A DNA stretch of 64,000 bases from an uncultured Draconibacterium sp. (lineage in GTDB: Bacteria; Bacteroidota; Bacteroidia; Bacteroidales; Prolixibacteraceae). Both the position numbers and the translations under genes were made by a program. The notes beneath the pieces are model-generated. The model had not been told where the DNA came from, ran no database searches, and worked only from the letters and a program-made list of their open reading frames with translations. The stretch covers positions 5,552,501 through 5,616,500 of the forward strand of contig NZ_OY781365.1 of assembly GCF_963676815.1 (NCBI RefSeq), in the 5' to 3' direction. This document shows positions 34,267-43,623 of the stretch, in pieces. How positions within the stretch are numbered: the first letter of the stretch is position 1; every line of letters begins with the position of its first letter.

Positions 34267-37200
34267 TTAGAATGAGTTTACTTGAATAGAAATATTGTTA
34301 ACTCCGGGATTTAAACGAATGGATCCAAATACGGGATTAACCGTTTGACCATTTAATGTAACCACATCTTCCGATGAAAGTTTAACACTAAATTCGCCAA
34401 TCATATTTGCAGGCAGCTCAATGGCGTAGGTACTCATTCGGGCATTCATTTTTTTGAAATCCGCTTTTATTTCGCCTTTTATTGTTGGCACTTTTATGCT
34501 GCTATTTTTCAAATTTCCCATTTGTGGTTTTACCTGAACCGCTCCAAACCCAGGAGTTTCAGGTTGAATTCCCCACATTCCACGCGGAATAATATTGGCA
34601 GGTGCTGCCCCCCAGGCATGGTTCCAGTCGGCATTACTTTTATATTTCATATCCCAGGCTTCCAGAGTAATTGTCGCTCCAATTTTTATCATGTTGTACC
34701 AACTGCGGTCGTGGGTGGCCGTCATTAAATCGAGGGCATAATCGGCTTCTCCGGCTTTGTATAAGGCTTCCATTAAATATTGAGCACCATAAACGCTGCA
34801 TGCCATTCCTCTCGTTTTTACATAGTCAACTACACTTTGCTTGCGTGATCCGGGCACTACATCAAAAGCCAGTAAAATCATATTGGCATGTAACGATGCA
34901 TGGTCGGTATCAACGCCGTCAACATAAATTCCTCTTTCTTCGTCGAAAAGTTTTTCGTTAATCGACTTTTTAACTTTTGCAGCTCTCAATTTAAAATCGA
35001 GGGCTTCAGTTGGTTTGTCCAGAACGGTAGCAAACTCTGCCATTATTTTCATGTTATGGAAGTAAAAACCATTTACTACGGTATTTATGCGTTTAAACAC
35101 GTATCCATCACGCTCGCCCGGAATTGGTCCTTTACCACCAAAGTTCGCTGCTTTTGGCGGCCAGTCAACAATGTCGCGCAAACGACGCGTTGTATCACGG
35201 AAACCAAGCTGTTTTATCAGTTCTACATTATGATTTGGTGATTCGGTGCTGATAAAACCATCTTCAACTTCCAAGTCCATCAAGGTTTTTATTTTCAGGC
35301 GTTCGTAATACTTTTCAATCAGCTCGGTATTTCCTGTGTACATATAATCCTGGTACATCATCATAGCAACATGCAACTGCCACTCGGTAGGCCAGGTTGG
35401 CTTACTATCAAAAAAGAATTCTATGGTTTTACGGGCAATAGCATATTCGTTGTCTACTGAATAATGGCTTAACTGATTTAAATAAGCGTCTGCTTCGTAA
35501 GGAATTCGTTCACGGTCGCCATCAACATAGTAACCGGCAAAAGTGGTAGCTTTCATCGAGTATTTACACATGTCCCAAACCTGATTAAGAATTTCGTTGG
35601 AGCTGCTAAAAGCACTTGTTGTATAATCGAAATAATTAAAATATCCCAATTGAATTGTTTGGTTTGGTTCGAATTCTTTGCCTACTCCTTCGATTTCGGC
35701 ATAACGAAATGGAAGTATTACTGGAAATGAATCGGGCATTGTAACTGCCAGTTCGTTGGTATTACGTTCATCAGGCACCAATTCCAGAAGATATGTACTC
35801 TTATCGGGTGTAACTTCCAATTGAACTTCCTGATAACGAATTGTTCCGCCGGGATTACGATCGATTCTTCCATCCAACAATTTCTCTCCCAATCGCACCG
35901 TTACGGTTTCGTTTTTCTTTGGTTGATAATTAATTTCCAATGTCCCGAAAGCATGTTTTCCAAAATCCAGAAAGTAGGCACCTTCTTTTGTTTCTTTCAC
36001 ATTCACTGGTGCTTTTCGTTCAATCTGAAAAAAGTTTTGGGAAGTCCCTTTTTCGCTTAATTCTCCGGTTGTAAACTGCTGTGGTTCGGAATATTCCGAA
36101 ATTCGATTGTCCTTATCAAAGATACGTACTTTCCAAAAATAGGTAGTGTTTTCTTTTAATGGCTCTCCCTGCATTTCAACATCAACCGATTGATTACTAC
36201 GCACATTTCCACTATCCCAAACATCTCCTATATTATTATTGATGTTTGCCAATGAAGACGACAGTAATATCTGGTAACCTTTTTGTATTTCGGCAACGGC
36301 AGGCACTACCCAGCTAAACTCTGGTTTACTATCTATTATTTTGGTTTTTGCGGGTTTGCGAATGTACTCGACTGTTAAACCTGATGGAACTCCTGAATAA
36401 GGGTCGGCATAACGTTCGCCAAGCTCATCGTTTTTAGTACGTAATTCCAGCAACACATCTTTGTATTTCGGGTTTTTTGCGAGGTTGTTGGTCTCTTTCG
36501 GATCGTCTTTTAGGTTATAAAGCTCTTCCAACGATTTATCGTTAATGTAACGCAAGTATTTCCATTCATTGGTTCTTACTCCTTCGCTTGGTGGTATATT
36601 TTCAAACTCCCAAAGATGCTCCACTAAAATAGTATCTCTTCCAAGAGATTTTTCATTTCCGCTAATAATAGGAACTAAACTCTTCCCCTGATAGGTTTCA
36701 GGGATCTCAACGCCAGCCAAATCCAGAATTGTAGCCGGGACGTCGATATTCAAAGCCATATCCTCAATATCAAGATGTTTGTTTAAACGAGGATCGTAAA
36801 TAATAAGAGGCGTACGAATTGAATTGTCGTACATCAGCCATTTTCCTGATATTTGACGCTCACCTAGGAAAAAACCATTGTCGCCCAACAAGATAATGAC
36901 GGTATTATCAGCTATCCCTTGTTCTTCCAATTTCTTTCTGATTTTTGCAATCTCCAGGTCAATGCCATAAATCATGCGGTAGTATCCCTTTGTACTGTGC
37001 TGGTATTTCTCGGGAGTATCATTCCTCCATGTCCATCGCAAACGGTTAAAACCATCTCGAACAATTTTGGGTAATGCATAGAAATATTTATCATCAGCTA
37101 ACTCGGGCTCGGGCATATCCATATTTTGGTAAAGCTTATCGGGCTCCTCTTGCCAAAAATATTGTAATGGTGCCCCATCGTGTGCGTGTGGTGCGCTAAA

Positions 37201-37815
37201 GCATAACGACAGAGAGAAAGGCTTATCATCGGGAACATTATCCAGAAAATCCAACGCTTTTTGTCCAGTATAACGTGTAAGGTGAACTGTGTCTTCTCCC
37301 AATGTTTTGTAATAGTAACCACGATAATCTTTGTAACGATTATTGCGGTCGTAATCTTCAAACACATCAAAATGGTTTGCCTTCCCTGGATATTTTACAC
37401 CGTACTTCCCAAAGAAACCGGTATAATAACCTGCATCTTTTAGCATTTTTGGATAAGCTACCTCCATGTATTCATCACGAATATCTCCGGTTTGGAAAGT
37501 GTATTTATGGGTACGCTCGTGCAATCCTGTAAAAATACTTGAACGGCTCGCAGAACAAATCGGAGTAGTAACTACCGAATTTTTAAAATATGCACCACTT
37601 TCAGCCAATTTATCCATCTCGGGTGTTGTGGCCAGTTTATTTCCGGCGTACCCCAGGGCATTATATCGCTGATCATCGGTCAAAATAAAGATAATATTGG
37701 GGCGTTTCTCAGCAGCTTTTTTTTCTTTGGCACAAAGTTCTGAATCTCCCCAAAGCGAAATTTTAAAGAGTAATACAAATAGTACAATTGTAATTCTCAC
37801 TAAATTTTTGTTCAT
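34267..37815 (-). CDS. Bifunctional S1 sulfatase-GH78 alpha-L-rhamnosidase
   Basis: A 1182-residue secreted two-enzyme fusion. Residues about 35-480 are a sulfatase: ILTDDQRYNALGYAGN, formylglycine site C87 in PICSASRSS, and LLGDNGFFLGERQISGKW. From about 500 a GH78 rhamnosidase follows. Its fibronectin-like and concanavalin-like domains lead to an (alpha/alpha)6 barrel with YVDGDRERIPYEADAYL near residue 770 and SNADWNHAWGAAPANIIPRG near 1080. A fusion of this order (S1_25-GH78) is characterised from the Formosa agariphila ulvan locus, where it desulfates and then releases rhamnose. It is the best substrate marker in the window. Confidence 0.92.
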   Translation of the reverse strand: MNKNLVRITIVLFVLLFKISLWGDSELCAKEKKAAEKRPNIIFILTDDQRYNALGYAGNKLATTPEMDKLAESGAYFKNSVVTTPICSASRSSIFTGLHERTHKYTFQTGDIRDEYMEVAYPKMLKDAGYYTGFFGKYGVKYPGKANHFDVFEDYDRNNRYKDYRGYYYKTLGEDTVHLTRYTGQKALDFLDNVPDDKPFSLSLCFSAPHAHDGAPLQYFWQEEPDKLYQNMDMPEPELADDKYFYALPKIVRDGFNRLRWTWRNDTPEKYQHSTKGYYRMIYGIDLEIAKIRKKLEEQGIADNTVIILLGDNGFFLGERQISGKWLMYDNSIRTPLIIYDPRLNKHLDIEDMALNIDVPATILDLAGVEIPETYQGKSLVPIISGNEKSLGRDTILVEHLWEFENIPPSEGVRTNEWKYLRYINDKSLEELYNLKDDPKETNNLAKNPKYKDVLLELRTKNDELGERYADPYSGVPSGLTVEYIRKPAKTKIIDSKPEFSWVVPAVAEIQKGYQILLSSSLANINNNIGDVWDSGNVRSNQSVDVEMQGEPLKENTTYFWKVRIFDKDNRISEYSEPQQFTTGELSEKGTSQNFFQIERKAPVNVKETKEGAYFLDFGKHAFGTLEINYQPKKNETVTVRLGEKLLDGRIDRNPGGTIRYQEVQLEVTPDKSTYLLELVPDERNTNELAVTMPDSFPVILPFRYAEIEGVGKEFEPNQTIQLGYFNYFDYTTSAFSSSNEILNQVWDMCKYSMKATTFAGYYVDGDRERIPYEADAYLNQLSHYSVDNEYAIARKTIEFFFDSKPTWPTEWQLHVAMMMYQDYMYTGNTELIEKYYERLKIKTLMDLEVEDGFISTESPNHNVELIKQLGFRDTTRRLRDIVDWPPKAANFGGKGPIPGERDGYVFKRINTVVNGFYFHNMKIMAEFATVLDKPTEALDFKLRAAKVKKSINEKLFDEERGIYVDGVDTDHASLHANMILLAFDVVPGSRKQSVVDYVKTRGMACSVYGAQYLMEALYKAGEADYALDLMTATHDRSWYNMIKIGATITLEAWDMKYKSNADWNHAWGAAPANIIPRGMWGIQPETPGFGAVQVKPQMGNLKNSSIKVPTIKGEIKADFKKMNARMSTYAIELPANMIGEFSVKLSSEDVVTLNGQTVNPVFGSIRLNPGVNNISIQVNSF

Positions 37816-38047
37816 GGTATATTGGTTCTTTTAAATTTTATTTGTCTGTTATTTTAATGCTCTCTTTTTTTAATTGATGGATATTGATCGATTTACTTTC
37901 TACATCAAAACTATAATTTGGCAGCATTCCTTTTTTTCAATATTGTGCAATTAGTAGAAATATTGTTTCAATTCTTTTCGTCTTTATTCCATTTCTTATT
38001 ACAATTGTTTCGAAGTGTAAAAAATTGCCTCCGGCTTATAAAATTCA
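37816..38047 (-). promoter_or_regulatory. Upstream region of the sulfatase-GH78 operon
   Basis: This AT-rich space probably holds the operon promoter. The only TAnnTTTG match is TAGTTTTG at 37906-37913. A half-match to the candidate HTCS operator lies at about 37938-37972 (minus strand TTGAAACAATA with TTGCACAATATTGAA) but does not keep the 61-bp spacing. Weak evidence. Confidence 0.3.
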
Positions 38048-38078
38048 GAAAAAATATGAGGTGTAACCATTACACCCC
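38048..38078 (-). terminator. Terminator of the GH88-like lipoprotein gene
   Basis: On the minus strand GGTGTAA-TGG-TTACACC (7-bp stem, 38060-38076) is followed by a TTTTTT run. It lies 75 bp after the stop at 38153. Confidence 0.65.
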
Positions 38079-38152
38079 ATAAATCAAATCTAATTAAACT
38101 AACTAACTATACTTCCAAAGCAATCCCTTTGGGAAAATTATTGTATTTTATT

Positions 38153-39265
38153 TCATGATTCATTTTGCTTTTTTATCTCGTACTCTAATAAATAGTAAAA
38201 CAGTCTGAATGATCCAATCTGCTCGACAACATTACTGTTAAATTCTTCCTCATCCGGTTGAAGTGATTCTAATTTCTGTAAAACGTTTCGATAGATCTTT
38301 TCAGAAGTCTCCAGGTAAGAGTCATTTTGACAACTTGCTAAATCGAACAAGGTTAAACTTACCAGGCTTTGAGACAACAAACTTATTTTATCCACCATTT
38401 TATCATCTATTTCGCCATTATTAAAAATCGAAATAAACACCTGTGCTATACCTTCACAATACTTTAAATAATTTTCAATCCCTGTTTCGTTGTATAAGTC
38501 GTAAAAGCCACAAATACCAAGTGCCAGTTTATAAAAATCTTCAGATTGTAAAAGTTTTAAGTTTTCTTCTGAAATACCATCCGAGAATACCGACATAAGC
38601 CGTAAATCTTTTTTAAAAGCTTCTTCGTATAAAAATGAAGTATTTTGCAGTGCAAAACTCTGAAAAACAGGGTCTCCAGTTTCTTTAGTGGCGAAAAACA
38701 TTATTTTGTTTTCCAATAATAACTCCAGATTATTTACCGTAACTACTTCCAATTTCATTTTTGCTCTCTCTCTTTCGAGATAGGAAATATGATCCGATAG
38801 GCCATTGACAATTACACCGAGTAATTCATTAGTCGGATTATATTCATAAGCCGACAGAAACATACTTTGAATATGTTCGCCATTGAGTACATTACTTTTC
38901 TTAGTTGCTTTTTGAATTTCTTTAGAAAAATCTATAACTGGTTGATTCCAGTCCTCTTTTCCCTCTAGAATATTTAATTGCCACAGAGTTGCGGGGAAAA
39001 ATAACAATTCGGGATTGTCTTCTACTTCCTTATTGAAATCGACAACCTTACACAATTCATTCTTTTGAATGCATGTGTCGAATGGAATTTTTGCAGAACT
39101 GCTATTTTTAATATAATTGAAATAAGAGTCGAGAATACGACTTTCGGTTGACCTTAAAGCATTGGAAAGAATAGAAAAATTTGCTTTTTCTGTATTGTTG
39201 CAGCCCAAAAGAAAAAATTGAGTTAGGAAAAGGGCAAAAACGATATTTCTTATTCTGAGAATCAA
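38153..39265 (-). CDS. GH88-like lipoprotein, apparently catalytically dead
   Basis: About 370 residues with a lipoprotein signal ending LTQFFLLGC. Helical repeats follow the order of GH88 unsaturated glucuronyl hydrolases: FFPATLWQLNILEGKEDW, LLLENKIMFFATKETGDPVF and LALGICGFYDLYNETGIENY. The two catalytic Asp positions appear replaced: the HDxGF-type site reads GEHIQSMFL, and the IDNMMN-type site reads VNNLELLL with Asn. It may bind rather than cleave unsaturated oligosaccharides. ATGs at 39316 and 39298 would lengthen it, but the TATGTTTG box at 39292-39299 overlaps the latter, so the TTG at 39265 is chosen. It is divergent from the HTCS gene. Confidence 0.6.
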   Translation of the reverse strand: MILRIRNIVFALFLTQFFLLGCNNTEKANFSILSNALRSTESRILDSYFNYIKNSSSAKIPFDTCIQKNELCKVVDFNKEVEDNPELLFFPATLWQLNILEGKEDWNQPVIDFSKEIQKATKKSNVLNGEHIQSMFLSAYEYNPTNELLGVIVNGLSDHISYLERERAKMKLEVVTVNNLELLLENKIMFFATKETGDPVFQSFALQNTSFLYEEAFKKDLRLMSVFSDGISEENLKLLQSEDFYKLALGICGFYDLYNETGIENYLKYCEGIAQVFISIFNNGEIDDKMVDKISLLSQSLVSLTLFDLASCQNDSYLETSEKIYRNVLQKLESLQPDEEEFNSNVVEQIGSFRLFYYLLEYEIKKQNES

Positions 39266-39291
39266 GGTTGTATGATTTGTTTTATCGAAAC

Positions 39292-39299
39292 CAAACATA
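39292..39299 (-). promoter_or_regulatory. -7 promoter box of GH88-like lipoprotein gene
   Basis: TATGTTTG on the minus strand fits TAnnTTTG and has no good -33 box, as expected for an activated promoter. It lies 61 bp from the candidate operator at 39361-39395. Confidence 0.5.
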
Positions 39300-39360
39300 G
39301 CTACTTGAAGCAGCATTTAATTTAACAGAGAATGCAGGATTGTGAACTTTTAGATCAGTA

Positions 39361-39395
39361 TTGAACAGATGTATCATATTGAACTAATTGTTCAA
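39361..39395. promoter_or_regulatory. Candidate HTCS operator, site A
   Basis: A 35-bp site built of TTGAACAGATGT, then ATTGAAC, then TTGTTCAA, between the divergent HTCS and GH88-like genes. It is identical at 30 of 35 positions to site B (47214-47248), and both are exactly 61 bp from a TAnnTTTG box on the minus strand. Repeated TTGAA/TTCAA elements suit a dimeric AraC-type activator. Confidence 0.65.
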
Positions 39396-39461
39396 CTATT
39401 TCGTTATGATTTATTAAATTGCAGGAGCAATAATGATTAATTTTACAAAAAAATAAGAGGT

Positions 39462-42400
39462 GTGAAATATATCGTTGCATTAGCCATTTCTCTTTTAACC
39501 TATAATTTTGTTATTGCGGATAGCAAGGAGTACATTTTCGAGCAAATTTCGCCGGATGCAGGTTTTGCTTTCGACCAGGTAAGTAGCATTGTTGAGGATA
39601 AGAATGGTTTTATTTGGTTTGGCTGCAACAATGGTTTATACTATTACAACAGTTTAGAAATTGTAAAATATAACTACAATCCAACAAAAGAAAACACTCC
39701 TCCATCGAATATAATTACCAATCTATATAAAGATTGGAACAATACCATTTGGATATGCACTGACAACGGTATTTGTTATTTTAATGAAAAAGAAAACGCG
39801 TTTGTTCGAATGAATTTAAATCAGGTGGATTTAGTTCAATCAAAACACAATGTTGGTCACATTCTTCAATATTCTGATTCTGGTTACCTTATAATAATCA
39901 ACCATGAACTTTATCGTTTTAACATCAAGGAACAGAATCTTCAGCTTATCGACCTTAAAACTGACATTTTGAGGTCTGCGATGTGTTTAGCAAAAGATAA
40001 CGCCGGGAATATTTTAATCGGAACAAAATTTGGCAAATTACTTGTTACCGATAGTACCTTCGATAATATACGTATAATCTATGAATCCCCTACTCTTAAC
40101 TCATCGAATGACATTTTAAATATTTGCACAACAAAGTCTGAATATTGGCTGGGATCAAGAAATAATGGAATTGCTGTTGTTGATAAAGATGGTAAACTTC
40201 TAAAAAAATACAACAAAAATCTAAAAGGAGAATTTGCCTTACCTAATAACCGGCTACACAAAATAATTGAACAAGCTAATGGTGATATTTGGGTGACTAC
40301 CTTTGACGGCATTCACGTTATTAGTAAAACTGGGAACCAGACCATAAGGCCATCACAACACAACAATCTGCCACATAACATTATTTTCGACTTTTATATT
40401 GATAGAAATGGCGGTACATGGATTGGCACATGGACCGGAGGTTTGGCTTATTACAATCCTAACAATTACCGATTTGAACATATAAAAAGGTTGAACGAGG
40501 GAACACCTACGCCGAGAAATGTTATTTCGTCTTTTGCTGAAAAACCAGACGGCAATATTTTAATTGGAAGCGAAAATCTTGGTCTATTTGAATATGATTT
40601 AAAAAACAGGCTGTTTGTAGAAAGTGAATTGAATCAGGAAAAGGTTCCTTTTAAACGTATTGAATCTTTGCTTTTCGATAATAATAAAAATTTGTGGATT
40701 GGTACTTTTAACGAGGGATTATGGAAATATGCCAATCAGCGACTAACGGAAATTGAAAGCAATGTAAGTCTTAATCTAACCAATACTTCCATAACCGCTG
40801 CCGATAATGGTTTGTGGCTTGGTGGTATAGGAAATGGTCTATTGTTTTTTGATTTTAAGACGAATAAAACAACAGAGTACCATGAAGATGATTCGAAAAT
40901 TGGATCGCTAAGCTCTAACCGTGTGCGAGAAACATTTTTAGATTCAAGGGGTGATTTATGGATTTGCACCAATTACGGCCTAAGTTTAAAACGTAAAAAA
41001 TCAGAAAATTTTGAACGCTTTTTCTACAATGAAAGTAATAATAGCATTAGCAGAAATATGGTTTATACCGTAGCCGAAGATAATGCAGGAAATATATGGA
41101 TAGGCACTGCCGGTGGCGGAATTGATATTTACGACCCGAAAAGCAACTCATTTTATAAGCTTAACCAAAACAAAAGTATTGGAAATGCCGATGTCTTTAG
41201 CATCATAAAAGACCTAAATGACGATATGTGGATAGCCTCTAATAAGGGAATTTTTCAGTACAACACCAATACAAATAAGTTTAAGAGCTATTCAATGCAA
41301 GATGGGATACTTGGAAACCAATACAATCCAAATGCATCCTTTATAAACTCTACTGGTAAAATATTTTTTGGAGGGGCAAATGGTTTTAATATAATTGATC
41401 CCGATATTGTAAAAGAAAACCCGGTGATCCCCGATATATTTCTGTCGAAACTATTAGTAAATAACCACTCTATAAACAGCGAAAACACGATTAAAGTAAA
41501 CTCTAAACATTTTGCCAATATCGATAAGCTGGAACTTAAACACCATCAGAACACACTGGTTTTTGGTTTTGTAGCTAATAACTTTATAAAATCGTCGAAA
41601 AACCAGTTTAAGTACCGTATTAAAAATTACATCGACGATTGGGTAGAAATAAGTCAGGGCCAAGATGTTTCATTGGCAAAAGTGCCTCCTGGAAAGTATG
41701 TGCTTGAAATACTTGGCTCAAATAACGATGGAGTGTGGAGTCAGCAAGCAAAAGAAATAGAAATTATAATCCATCCTCCTTTCTGGCTTTCATGGTACGC
41801 CTATATCCTATATGCCATTTTTATTGGTATTATCTCCTTCATTATACTCAAGGAACTGGCCTACAGGGTAAAATTGCGAAAAGAAATATTGGCTGAGCGC
41901 TATAAACATGAAGCGGAAGAGAATTTATTTTTAGAAAAAACCAAATTCTTCACAAACATTTCGCACGAATTCCGTACTCCCTTAACACTCATTATTTCGC
42001 CGCTAAACAGCTTAATAAGCCGTTTTGAAAACGAAAAAGGCGTGCAGGAGCATTTGAAAATTATGAAACGAAATGCCGATCGGCTCTTACGTTTAACCAA
42101 TCAAATTCTCGATTTTAGATTAATCGAGCTTGGAAAAGTTAAAGTAAACATTCAAGATGAAGATGTTGTAAGCATTTGTCAAAATATAGCTCAACATTTC
42201 GAATTTCAGATAAAGGAAAAGGAAATAAATTATATATTCTCTTCACCATTTAAATCGTTTAAACTGTTAATTGATTCTGAAAAGCTTGAAAAAGTATTGT
42301 ATAATATCATTTCGAATGCCTTAAAATATTCGCCTGAAAAAGGACAGGTAATATTTTCGATAGAGCAAAAAGAACTTAACGAAACCACTTACGCTAAAAC

Positions 42401-43499
42401 TCAATTTACCGGAAATAAGTTTTTGGGGAGTTCCCTTGAAATTAAGGTAAAAGATAATGGAAGAGGTATTAGTGAGAAAAACTTACCCATAATTTTTGAT
42501 CGCTTTTTTGTTGATAAAGAAAGTGATGAAACAGGTACAGGGATTGGGTTGCACATTTGCCAGGAATATATTCGTTTACACAATGGAAACATTATGGTTA
42601 CATCGGAGCAAGGAAATGGAACTACATTTGCCATAAACCTACCACTTGATGATAACCCGAAGTTTGAAAAGGAAAACATTATTATTCAATCACACCTTGA
42701 TAAAGATATTGATTCGGATTTAGAAGAGATACGCAAAGTTAACTCGGAAAATAAAAGGGTTTTATTGTTTGCAGAAGATAATGATGAATTACGTGTTTAT
42801 CTAAAAAATGTGCTGGTTAATAATTTTAAAGTACTTACCGCAAAAAACGGTCAGCAAGCTTATGAAATTGCCACAGAGGTTTTACCTGATATTATCGTTT
42901 CTGATATTATGATGCCTGGAATTGATGGCATTGAGCTTACCGACAGGATAAAAAGCAATCCGAAAACCAATCATATTCCAATTATTCTGTTAACTGCACT
43001 TACCGATAATAAGTACCAAATAGATAGTATGCATAAAGGGGCTGATGCTTTTCTTACCAAGCCGGTCGACGAAAAATTACTATTTGCCCGTATAGAGAAT
43101 ATTTTAAATACTCGCGAAAATTTAAAGAAAAACTTCGACGATCAGGGTCAGAAATCAACTGATTCAATTGCCAACGAAACTTTCGGGCAAAAGGCGGAGC
43201 GAATTGTTGAGAATAATCTACAAAATACCTTGTTCGACATCGAAAGCCTATCAACCAAACTCGGTCTAAGCAGAAGTTCTCTGCACCGAAAAATTAAGGC
43301 CGCCACAAATTTAAGCCCATCGGAATTTATTCGCGATGTACGTTTAAACAATGCAGTTAAATTGATGAAAAGTGGCAAATACAATATCGATGAAATTGGA
43401 ACTTTTGTTGGCTTTAACTCCACCTCTTATTTTATACGGTCGTTTAAAAAGAAATACGGACAAACGCCTAAAGAATATTATTCGAAGTTGAAGAATTAA
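39462..43499 (+). CDS. Hybrid two-component system (HTCS) sensor-regulator
   Basis: A 1345-residue one-protein two-component system that senses oligosaccharides in the periplasm and activates PUL genes. A signal peptide precedes a double seven-bladed propeller of Reg_prop repeats (many xxWIGTxxGGL units, residues about 25-690). A Y_Y_Y domain (690-770), one membrane span (773-797), HisKA with H835 in ISHEFRTPL and HATPase follow. A receiver with Asp1148 in VSDIMMPGIDG and a C-terminal AraC helix-turn-helix pair (about 1240-1345) complete it. The GTG start at 39462 stands directly after AATAAGAGG; the nearby ATG is out of frame. It is divergent from the GH88-like gene, with site A in between, suggesting autoregulation. 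Confidence 0.95.
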   Translation: MKYIVALAISLLTYNFVIADSKEYIFEQISPDAGFAFDQVSSIVEDKNGFIWFGCNNGLYYYNSLEIVKYNYNPTKENTPPSNIITNLYKDWNNTIWICTDNGICYFNEKENAFVRMNLNQVDLVQSKHNVGHILQYSDSGYLIIINHELYRFNIKEQNLQLIDLKTDILRSAMCLAKDNAGNILIGTKFGKLLVTDSTFDNIRIIYESPTLNSSNDILNICTTKSEYWLGSRNNGIAVVDKDGKLLKKYNKNLKGEFALPNNRLHKIIEQANGDIWVTTFDGIHVISKTGNQTIRPSQHNNLPHNIIFDFYIDRNGGTWIGTWTGGLAYYNPNNYRFEHIKRLNEGTPTPRNVISSFAEKPDGNILIGSENLGLFEYDLKNRLFVESELNQEKVPFKRIESLLFDNNKNLWIGTFNEGLWKYANQRLTEIESNVSLNLTNTSITAADNGLWLGGIGNGLLFFDFKTNKTTEYHEDDSKIGSLSSNRVRETFLDSRGDLWICTNYGLSLKRKKSENFERFFYNESNNSISRNMVYTVAEDNAGNIWIGTAGGGIDIYDPKSNSFYKLNQNKSIGNADVFSIIKDLNDDMWIASNKGIFQYNTNTNKFKSYSMQDGILGNQYNPNASFINSTGKIFFGGANGFNIIDPDIVKENPVIPDIFLSKLLVNNHSINSENTIKVNSKHFANIDKLELKHHQNTLVFGFVANNFIKSSKNQFKYRIKNYIDDWVEISQGQDVSLAKVPPGKYVLEILGSNNDGVWSQQAKEIEIIIHPPFWLSWYAYILYAIFIGIISFIILKELAYRVKLRKEILAERYKHEAEENLFLEKTKFFTNISHEFRTPLTLIISPLNSLISRFENEKGVQEHLKIMKRNADRLLRLTNQILDFRLIELGKVKVNIQDEDVVSICQNIAQHFEFQIKEKEINYIFSSPFKSFKLLIDSEKLEKVLYNIISNALKYSPEKGQVIFSIEQKELNETTYAKTQFTGNKFLGSSLEIKVKDNGRGISEKNLPIIFDRFFVDKESDETGTGIGLHICQEYIRLHNGNIMVTSEQGNGTTFAINLPLDDNPKFEKENIIIQSHLDKDIDSDLEEIRKVNSENKRVLLFAEDNDELRVYLKNVLVNNFKVLTAKNGQQAYEIATEVLPDIIVSDIMMPGIDGIELTDRIKSNPKTNHIPIILLTALTDNKYQIDSMHKGADAFLTKPVDEKLLFARIENILNTRENLKKNFDDQGQKSTDSIANETFGQKAERIVENNLQNTLFDIESLSTKLGLSRSSLHRKIKAATNLSPSEFIRDVRLNNAVKLMKSGKYNIDEIGTFVGFNSTSYFIRSFKKKYGQTPKEYYSKLKN

Positions 43500-43563
43500 C
43501 CCTTATATTTTTAGGTAGATTTACATACTGCCTGAACGAGTTTTAAAATAGTATTTTTTCGGG

Positions 43564-43600
43564 ACCAATTAGTTGGTAATTTCAATAATTAATTGGTTTT
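43564..43600 (+). terminator. Possible terminator between convergent HTCS and lyase genes
   Basis: ACCAATTA and TAATTGGT form an 8-bp stem with an 18-nt loop, then TTTTC. Weak but well placed. Confidence 0.4.
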
Positions 43601-43623
43601 CGCATAGGCATGCAACTCTTTCA

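Noticed and set aside
37938..37972. Third copy of the HTCS operator upstream of the sulfatase-GH78 operon
   Set aside because: Only half-elements match and the 61-bp spacing to the TAGTTTTG box is not kept; mentioned as weak in the feature list only.
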